Positions 57,102-64,000 of a stretch of DNA of 64,000 nucleotides are shown here, piece after piece (the stretch's first letter is position 1; every line of letters begins with the position of its first letter). A program made the translations under genes and the position numbers. Under the pieces are notes generated by a model that worked only from the letters and a program-made list of their open reading frames with translations, made no database searches and was not told the origin of the DNA. This DNA is from Clarireedia homoeocarpa (Eukaryota; Ascomycota; Leotiomycetes; Helotiales; Rutstroemiaceae), in the NCBI GenBank assembly GCA_001465935.1, contig LNKV01000002.1:682001-746000 (forward strand), written 5' to 3'.

Positions 57102-58997
57102 ATGGATGCATTTTCAATGACTTACAATGCTCAATCGAATAGAGAGTTCTCGAAGATATACCAAGACCTCGTAGCCTGCCGGCAACGATTTTATTCGTCA
57201 GAAAGCATGGACTCCTCCACGCTAGCATCAATGAAGGTGAGTTATAAGATGGTGATGTTCATTCACAAAGTCAGACTGGCAGACCATGGAAACACGTGCA
57301 CAGTGTCGTGCTCTTACTAGTCCATCACTCTTAGCTGCACCAATTCGAGACACAATCCATAACTTGTATCAATATGTCTGTCTAATATGCTAATTACTCT
57401 CATCTTCAAAGCCGCGTGTCAAGGATCCCAATAAGAATACAAAGATCTGTATCGTTGGTGCCGGCCTCTCCGGTCTCCGTTGTGCCGATATTTTACTACA
57501 GCATGGATTTGATATCACTATACTAGAAGCACGCGATCGAATTGGAGGACGAGTCCATCAGATTACTCTGCCGTCTGGCTTTCCCTGCGATCTAGGTGCA
57601 AACTGGTTACATGGAAGCGATGAGCAACCATTGCTTGATATTGCGAAAGAGACGGAGACCGAGCTACATACTTGGGACGAGAAAGGGCTATGGTTCAACG
57701 AAGATGGGAACATCATGGCTGATGGGAATGCACGAATGGAGGAGGTGTGGAGCATAATTCATGAGGCATTTGGTTATTCGGGGGAAAACTCGTCAACAAT
57801 CGATGAGAACAAAAGCCTTTATGATTTCATTTCAGAGCGTCTTCTGGAAGCCTATCCTGATGATGAGGAACGGAGGAGAACTGCCTTGCAATTCTCAGAG
57901 ATCTGGGGGACGTTTGTTGGCAGTTCGGTTACTAAACAAAGCTTGAAATTCTTCTGGTTAGAAGAATGTATTGATGGAGGTAAGTTGGCAAAGCACCTAG
58001 TCTGGTTATGTGGTGTACCGCAAAAGCCCGATAAGGTTGTGCTTGCAATGAAGCTAACAGGTAACAGAGAACATATTCGTTGCCGGCACATACAAGGAGA
58101 TTCTTGCGAGTATAGCTAGAGCGGCCTTAGAAAATGCCCAGATACATCTTTCCACAAAAGTTAGTCGTGTGGAAACAGACCCGGAAGGTGTTACCATCTT
58201 CACAGATGACGGCAAAGAGCTTGAATTTGATGAGGTGGTCATGACTACACCTCTGGGATGGTTGAAAAATAACAAGCAAGTGTTCCAGCCATCGCTGCCT
58301 GAAAGACATCTCGAAGCAATAGATGCACTCGGTTATGGATGTCTCGAAAAGGTTAGGTTCAAAGATCGTCGCCCAATTTCCAATATCTAATGCTCAACAG
58401 GTATACATCACTTTTCCCAAACCATTTTGGCTTGATCCAAATCTGGACGCTGCAAGTCAGACATTCGATGGCTTCACACAATGGCTAGCACCGAAATATG
58501 CCTCAGCCACCAACCCGAATAAGTGGCATCAAGAAATTGTTCCTATGTCATCATTTTCTGAGGCCAACGCACATCCCACACTGTTACTTTACATATACGG
58601 CGATCAATCAAGAAAATTTGCATCAGATCTTGCAAAACTTCCATCACAAAAAGAACAAGACGAGTACCTGGTCAAATTCTTCAAGCCATACTACTCCACC
58701 TTACCCAACTATTCCGCATCTTCTCCAGATTGTACTCCCGTGTCTTGTGTTGCGACAACATGGGTCAACGACGAGCTTGCGGGCTATGGAAGCTACACCA
58801 ATTTCCAGATAGGTTTGAAGCGCGGCGATGAGGATGTGGAGGTGCTGCGAGGGGGTTTACCAGATAGGTGTTTATGGTTTGCTGGTGAGCATACAGCTCC
58901 TTTTATAGCGCTCGGTACAACTACGGGAGCTTATTGGAGTGGTGAGGCGGTTGGGAAGAGGATTGCTCAAGCGTATGGTAAAACTACACCGAATTAG
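57102..58997 (+). CDS. FAD-dependent amine oxidase (polyamine oxidase-like)
   Basis: Flavin monoamine/polyamine oxidase family: oxidises amines with O2, releasing an aldehyde or ketone, ammonia or amine, and H2O2. Four exons, 57102-57236, 57412-57979, 58068-58351 and 58401-58997, with introns of 175, 88 and 49 bp, give 527 residues. The dinucleotide-binding motif GAGLSGL is at residues 61-67, followed by LEARDRIGGRV and the DLGANWLHG motif that lines the active site. GENIFVAGTYKEIL spans the second splice and LEKVYITFPKPFW the third, both supporting the joins. The C-terminal FAD motif LWFAGEHTAPF, then GTTTGAYWSGE, is complete. There is no signal peptide and no SKL-type peroxisomal ending (it ends KTTPN). 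Substrate cannot be told; the sequence is closer to fungal polyamine oxidase-like proteins than to LSD1 histone demethylases because no SWIRM domain is present. Confidence 0.88.
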
Positions 58998-59374
58998 CGA
59001 GTTTGTGTTGTTGTGCACGAGTATGGCATAACCTGAGTCGGATGTCTATAAATGTACAAAACCTGGAAACGGAGAAATTTTATTCCAGTAGATTGAACTT
59101 GATGAGTGATCTATGAAATGCTGTGGCATGATTTCAGCATTCATAGTAATTACCGGATCTTGATTGGTAGATCAGCCGTGGACCTCGGCATAAAGTCATC
59201 TCCCCCCGGATTCTGGGCCCCCGCGAATGCAAGGGACATCTCCCGAGAAGGTACAAAAAAAAACAGCATAAATTATCTTTTCAAACTTCTTCCACTTTTG
59301 GTTCTCTTTCATTTCGACTTTTTTATTATCCTGCTCTACGATTCAGCTTATCTGATAGATCCTCCTACTACACA
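58998..59374. other. spacer between amine oxidase and acyl-CoA dehydrogenase fusion
   Basis: About 375 bp in tandem orientation, containing the 3' UTR of the amine oxidase and the promoter (C/T-rich TTCTTCCACTTTTGG leader) of the next gene. No further gene seen. Confidence 0.6.
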
Positions 59375-61179
59375 ATGCCTCACCACACCCTCACCCGAGA
59401 TGAAGTCTCCAAAAACAACACCGACGAATCTCTCTGGTTCATAATCGACAGCAAAGTCTACGATGTTACCGAATTCGTCGACGCTCATCCAGGCGGAGAA
59501 TCTGTTTTGAAGCAAGTAGCCGGTACCGACGCAACCGAAGCCTTCTACAATCTCCATCGTCAAGAAGTGCTCCAAAAATACTCCAATTTATGCATCGGCA
59601 CAATCGAAGGCGAGAAGTCCCAAGTGATCGAACAGAACATCGGAGATTTGAGTGTTGTCCCATACGGCGAGCCCACATGGCTGACCCCTCAGTTTAAGAG
59701 CCCATACTACAAGGAGAGTCATAGGAGGTTGCAGAAGGCGATGAGGATATTCACGGATAAATATGTGACGCCTGTTGCGCAGGAATGTGAGAAGACGGGT
59801 GAACATATTCCGCAGCATTTGATTGATAGAATGTCGAAAGCGGGGATTTTACACATGCGCTTGGGTCCGGGGAAACATTTACATGGCGTTACCCTCATGG
59901 ATGGCGCCGTGAAAGGGGAGGAGTTTGATTATTTCCATGATATGATTGTTGGTCAGGAGATGGTTCGTGCAAATGCGCGTGGCTTCCAAGATGGTAATAT
60001 GGTCAGCAATTAATCTTTTCCTGTGAGGTTGAATTTCTCGCTAACGGATCTATAGGCTGGTATGACCATCTCTTTAACAGCAGTTCTTCAATTTGCAAAT
60101 GACGAGGAATGGAAAAACAAGATAGCCACTGAAGTATTCAGTGGAAAGAAAAAAATATGTCTAGCCATCACAGAGGCATTTGCCGGATCAGATGTTGCAG
60201 GTATTCGAACAACGGCAAAGAAAACTCCAGATGGAAAGCATTACATTGTCAATGGTACCAAGAAATGGATTACCAATGGCGTGTTCTGTGACTACTTCGT
60301 CACTGGTGTCAAGACAGGTACGTCAACTCCCATTCTCCTTAAATTCCTTTACTTACAAAAACCACAGACAAGGGGTTATCCGTCGTTCTCATCGAACGAG
60401 GCGAAGGTGTAGAGACTACCCCCATCAAAACATCGTACTCCCCCACTGCTGGTACCGCATACGTCACATTCGACAACGTCAAAGTGCCAGTTGAGAACCT
60501 CCTCGGCGAAGAAAACAAAGGCATCCACGTGATTCTTAGCAACTTCAACCACGAGCGTTGGATGATGGCCAGCGGCGTCATCCGAATGATGCGTCTCGCC
60601 ACAGAAGAGTGTATCAAATGGAGCAACCAGCGGTTAGTCTTCGGCAAGAAACTCACCGATCAGCCAGTCATTCGTCAGAAGTAAGTCGCCATCAGTTTTC
60701 GTAACGTCACACAGGGCCATGGACTGATTGAGGTTTAACTAGACTCGCGAAAATGATATCCCATTGCGAAGCCAACCAAGCATGGCTTGAAAATATAACA
60801 TACCAAATGACGCTCATGCCATACAAACAACAAGCCATTCACCTCGCCGGTCCCATTGGTCTCTTAAAGATGTTCGCTACACGCTCAGCTCATGAATGTG
60901 CGGATGAAGCGGTGCAGATCTTTGGTGGGCGCGCACTTACGCAGAGCGGGATGGGGAAGACTATTGAGATGTTCCATAGGACGTAAGTTTTTGACCTTTC
61001 CAACTAATTTTTTAAAAAACGCCCCCAGCTGTGCTATTTATGGTGGTATAGTGGTGATTGAGATGCTGATGATGTGTTTTAGGTATAAATTCGATGCTAT
61101 TCTCGGTGGTGCGGAAGAGGTGCTGGGAGATTTGGGCGTGAGACAGGCGTTGAAAAATATGCCGAAGAGTATGTTGTAG
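59375..61179 (+). CDS. cytochrome b5-acyl-CoA dehydrogenase fusion
   Basis: Five exons: 59375-60001, 60056-60317, 60368-60680, 60743-60982 and 61083-61179 (introns 54, 50, 62 and 100 bp, all GT..AG), giving 512 residues. Residues 1-80 are a cytochrome b5 domain with both haem ligands: H38 in HPGGES and H61 in FYNLHRQE. From about residue 95 an acyl-CoA dehydrogenase domain follows, with TEAFAGSDVAGIRTTA and WITNG (FAD and substrate contacts), VPVENLLGEENKG, and QIFGGRALTQSGMGKTIE near the end. The usual YEGTSQI segment carrying the catalytic Glu of medium-chain enzymes is replaced by KFDAILGGAEEVLGDL, so the base must be elsewhere or the substrate differs. The b5 domain suggests electrons pass to or from a haem rather than ETF. 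No mitochondrial leader is evident. Confidence 0.9.
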
Positions 61180-61921
61180 ATGGTGGTGTGAGGTGCGGAC
61201 CGGGTATGTATGTAGATTTGATATAAAGATAGAAGGTTTGTATGATATGTGGGAGTAGAAAGAAAGACTATCTTATTATAGAGAAGGAACACTATGACCG
61301 GAACTATGCGAATGCCACAAAACGGCGTGTCTCTTGATGCAAACTTCCACGTCACCACTAGGATTGTACCGATACGTTTAAGTTCCGTCATCACTTCTTG
61401 ATGACGAAGTTATTACTGGATTAAGCATGCTCTTAGGTCCGCAAGCATTGGAAGTAATTCGAATATCTGCAATCCTGTCCGTTTCCCTCACTGAATTTCG
61501 AGATATTAAAGATGGAAGCTAGGCTAGATATTCATTACATTATCGATAATTCATGTCAATATAAACTAAAGTAGGAATACTCTCATCTTGGAATATCCTA
61601 TCTCTCTACCTACAAAGATATATTCGTTAAAGACTAGCTCGATGCAAGGAATACTACTTACTGTGAAGTATAGTAGCTATTGCATCTGGGTCTCTTCGCA
61701 GCGTTCAGAATTTTGTAGCTGCCAACTTACCCTAATCGGTTTGAACCGGAACCCAACTCCAATAAGATCAATCATTCGTTCAAGTCTTTGCCCAACGACA
61801 GGAACGCCATCCATCCATCTGTCCACGCTGAAAACAAAAACAAAAAAAACAAAAGAGAAAACCTGCTTGCATGCACACACATACCCATCATCCATCCATC
61901 CATCCCTACCAACCTCCCCTC
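61180..61921. other. convergent 3' flank
   Basis: Lies between the stop codons of the acyl-CoA dehydrogenase fusion (+) and the DUF1479 gene (-). No gene seen; short ATCC repeats near 61890-61905. Confidence 0.6.
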
Positions 61922-63742
61922 CTAAGCAGCAGCAGCAATAGCCTCTTCCCCTTTCCCACCCTCCTCGGGTTCAAACCCCAAAACCCCATTCCCAACCGCA
62001 ACCACCTCCCTCGCGCCCTCACTATCCTTCTCCCCCGCCTCAAACGGCATCAATCCCATCGCGCGCATGCCCTCTTCCCCCACCCATTTCATCATTTGAT
62101 CTGGACCCGGCCGACCAATGTGTTCGCTCTCGCCTTTTCCGCCTGGGAAATCCGGGCCCGGCACCCCAGAGAGGAAGGTGGCGCGCTGGCGCGCGAGTGC
62201 CTCCGCATTGATGGGGGTGAGGGGACACGCGGGGATGTAAAGAACGCTGCTGTCGGTTGTGCCGGCGTGGGTGGGGTCGACGGCGTGGATTGCTAAGGAG
62301 AATTAGTTTCGCCCTTATCAAGAGGGGGAGCCGAAAGAAGCGGAAAGGCCAGAGAGGGAATGGAAAGACTTACTATCACAATGCCAAGCCACATAATCAC
62401 CTGGCTTGATCTTCGGCACGTGAACCATCGCATCCTTCAACTGCAAATGCGGATGCAAAATCTCCGTCATCTCCTGCCCATGACTCGGCGTCGCCCCATG
62501 CAATGCCGCCGTCATCTGCTGCCTCGGGATAAGTCGCCAATTCTCCGGACTTAAATACTCCTCATTAATCTCCTCGACCTTCCCACTCGGCAGTTGCTTC
62601 ACCGGCTCGAAAAATGGCCGCAGCATAAAATACGCGGTGGCTAACTGCAGGAGCGGATTCACCATTAACGTGCCCTCCCCCGGCGCCGTATGCGAGAGTC
62701 CCAGCCACCCTTGAAACATCCGGAACATGGAGCACGAGCCCCCGCCGTGGTAGAGATCCGAGACGGCGGGCACCCGCGTCGAGGCTTCAAATGGGTCGAA
62801 GAATTCCCAGTCCCCGCGGAAGATGGCGTCGTAGACGCCGCCGATGCCGTAGCCGTTGCGCTCCCAGCGCTCGACGGAGCCGCCGTCGGCGTGGGGGCCC
62901 AGCGCGAAGGACGAGTCCCCTGGTTGCCGGATGCGCACCCGGTCGGCGTAGGTGATGGGTTGGGTGAGGGAGATCATCGAGCTGGGGGAGGCGTTGTGCC
63001 AGAGCGAGAGGAGAAAGCGTTGCGCGGCGAGCATGTTGGGGTGGGCGCGGGCTTTGACTTGCGGGGGGGACCAGTAGAGTTCGTAGACTTGGGGGTCGTG
63101 TGCTGGGAAGGCTATGGGTGGTGAGCAGGCGGTTAGTTTTGGGTTTCTCATGTGACTGGAGGGGGAGTAATTGTGTTGCTTGGCATCTCATCACACTCGC
63201 GACTTTCCAGAGCGAGATAGAAGCGATGGCCAAGTAGCGAACAAAGAAGAGAAACACTAACCTCTCGTACTAGGATTCTTCCTGACATACTCCTCCACCT
63301 CATCCTTATACCCCCGCGCCTCCTTTTCCGGCACCACCCCTCTAACAACCAAAACACCCGTCTTCTTAATATCCCTCAACATCTCCTCATTCACTCCCCT
63401 CGCCAAATCCTTAAACTCCACACTAGGAATAATCCTCGGACCCAGCTTCTTAACTTTGGGATTCTCAACCGCGAGTTTTTTCAAAAGTCGCTCCCAGCTA
63501 GCTGCAACGGCTTCCTCGTGACCTGCGATGAGTGTACGTTTGATATCGGCGAAGCGAGATGGGAGAGGCGTGGCTTCGGCGCCGGAGAGGGAAACGAAGA
63601 CGCTGGAGATGTCGCCTTCTTTTTTGGGGTTCATGCCGCTCATGCTGGTGTGGGTGGCGAGGAGGCGGATGGGAAGACGGGTGGTGGTGGTGATGAGGCG
63701 GGCGGAGGAGAGGAGGGAGGTACGTGCTTGCGAGATCAACAT
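61922..63742 (-). CDS. DUF1479 family protein (probable Fe(II)/2-oxoglutarate dioxygenase)
   Basis: Three minus-strand exons, 63262-63742, 62374-63111 and 61922-62292, have introns of 150 and 81 bp and give 529 residues. The first join yields TRAFPAHDPQVYELYWSP and the second WHCDTIHAVDPTH, both conserved blocks of the DUF1479 family (relatives of bacterial YbiU). The metal-binding motif is visible as HAD at about residues 234-236 and a distal His in WHCDTIHAV (about 404-409), the HxD...H pattern of non-haem iron oxygenases. The substrate is unknown. The first 35 residues (MLISQARTSLLSSARLITTT...) are Arg/Ser-rich without acidic residues, which suggests a mitochondrial presequence; an internal start at MSGMNPKKEG would give a cytosolic form. 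The coding region is clearly more GC-rich than its surroundings. Confidence 0.88.
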
Positions 63743-64000
63743 TGTAGTTGGTTTTCTTGATTGATGTTGGGAAAAAGTTTTTTTTTGGTAGGAATACCAG
63801 TAGAGGATGTCCTGGTGACTTTTAATTCAAGCACACCCTCAAAGTAATCAAGGATTGTGTTTCCTGGTGTGTGAGCGCGGCGCGCCAATGAGCAATCGTT
63901 TGAATCAAATATCAAAGTGCAAATGTCAGAATATCGTTCGTTCGCTCGCTCCTAGTACTTTGGCTCCGGTATGGCGATATTGTGAAATAAGTTGATGAAT
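63743..64000. other. upstream region of the DUF1479 gene
   Basis: 258 bp to the window edge; promoter side of the DUF1479 gene. Nothing else seen. Confidence 0.5.

Noticed and set aside
1..64000. CRISPR arrays, bacterial operons, viral or biosynthetic clusters
   Set aside because: Tandem repeats here are contiguous with no unique spacers, genes have spliceosomal introns, and no polyketide synthase, NRPS, terpene cyclase or intact reverse transcriptase is present.

Overview
This 64 kb window reads as nuclear DNA of a filamentous ascomycete. Genes are interrupted by short introns (about 50-175 bp) with GT..AG borders and CTAAC/CTGAC-like branch sites. The recognisable proteins are eukaryotic and several are typically fungal: DASH subunit Dad2, shugoshin, Atg2, a SKG6-type membrane protein, a cytochrome b5/acyl-CoA dehydrogenase fusion and a DUF1479 oxygenase. 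From the general character of the proteins I lean to Leotiomycetes (Botrytis/Sclerotinia relatives), but that is an inference and no search was run. The available open frames include non-ATG starts, so starts and splice sites below were re-derived from the sequence.

Layout. 1-12.3 kb: no supportable gene; microsatellites, homopolymers, short tandem duplications and a perfect 15-bp inverted repeat. 12.3-14 kb: a relic of an ABCC-type ABC transporter whose N-terminus is joined directly to its C-terminal half, followed by a 290-bp solo LTR flanked by a perfect 5-bp target-site duplication. 16.2-22.6 kb: a mitotic neighbourhood with a TPX2-like coiled-coil protein (-), Dad2 (-) and shugoshin (+), the last two divergent over 390 bp. 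23.2-28.6 kb, all (-): retromer subunit Vps29, a broken multi-membrane-span gene, and a DHX35-type DEAH helicase. 31.4-33.7 kb: SKG6-type single-span protein (+). 34.8-36.5 kb: a broken ankyrin (probably F-box/ankyrin) gene (-). 36.8-38.6 kb: ADGF/CECR1-type adenosine deaminase (+). 39.5-46.1 kb: Atg2 (+), three exons, 2166 aa. 47.2-48.9 kb: a broken TPR gene (+). 49.6-50.7 kb: an unrecognised four-span membrane protein (-). 50.7-54.5 kb: repeats only. 54.5-55.2 kb: a ubiquitin-like/AN1 zinc-finger fusion (+). 57.1-59.0 kb: flavin amine oxidase (+). 59.4-61.2 kb: cytochrome b5-acyl-CoA dehydrogenase fusion (+). 61.9-63.7 kb: DUF1479 oxygenase (-).

Twelve genes look intact when spliced, and four loci are clearly dead or dying. 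In the dead loci most premature stops are TAA or TAG at places where CAA or CAG would restore a sensible reading. This is what CpA-to-TpA mutation (repeat-induced point mutation, RIP) would leave, although the ancestral codons are inferred. Functionally the intact genes fall into chromosome segregation (TPX2-like, Dad2, Sgo1), membrane traffic and autophagy (Vps29, Atg2), RNA processing (DHX35-like), polarity (SKG6-like) and oxidative/nucleoside metabolism. Apart from the mitotic trio there is no evident pathway cluster. I found no tRNA, rRNA, CRISPR array, secondary-metabolite cluster or intact transposon.
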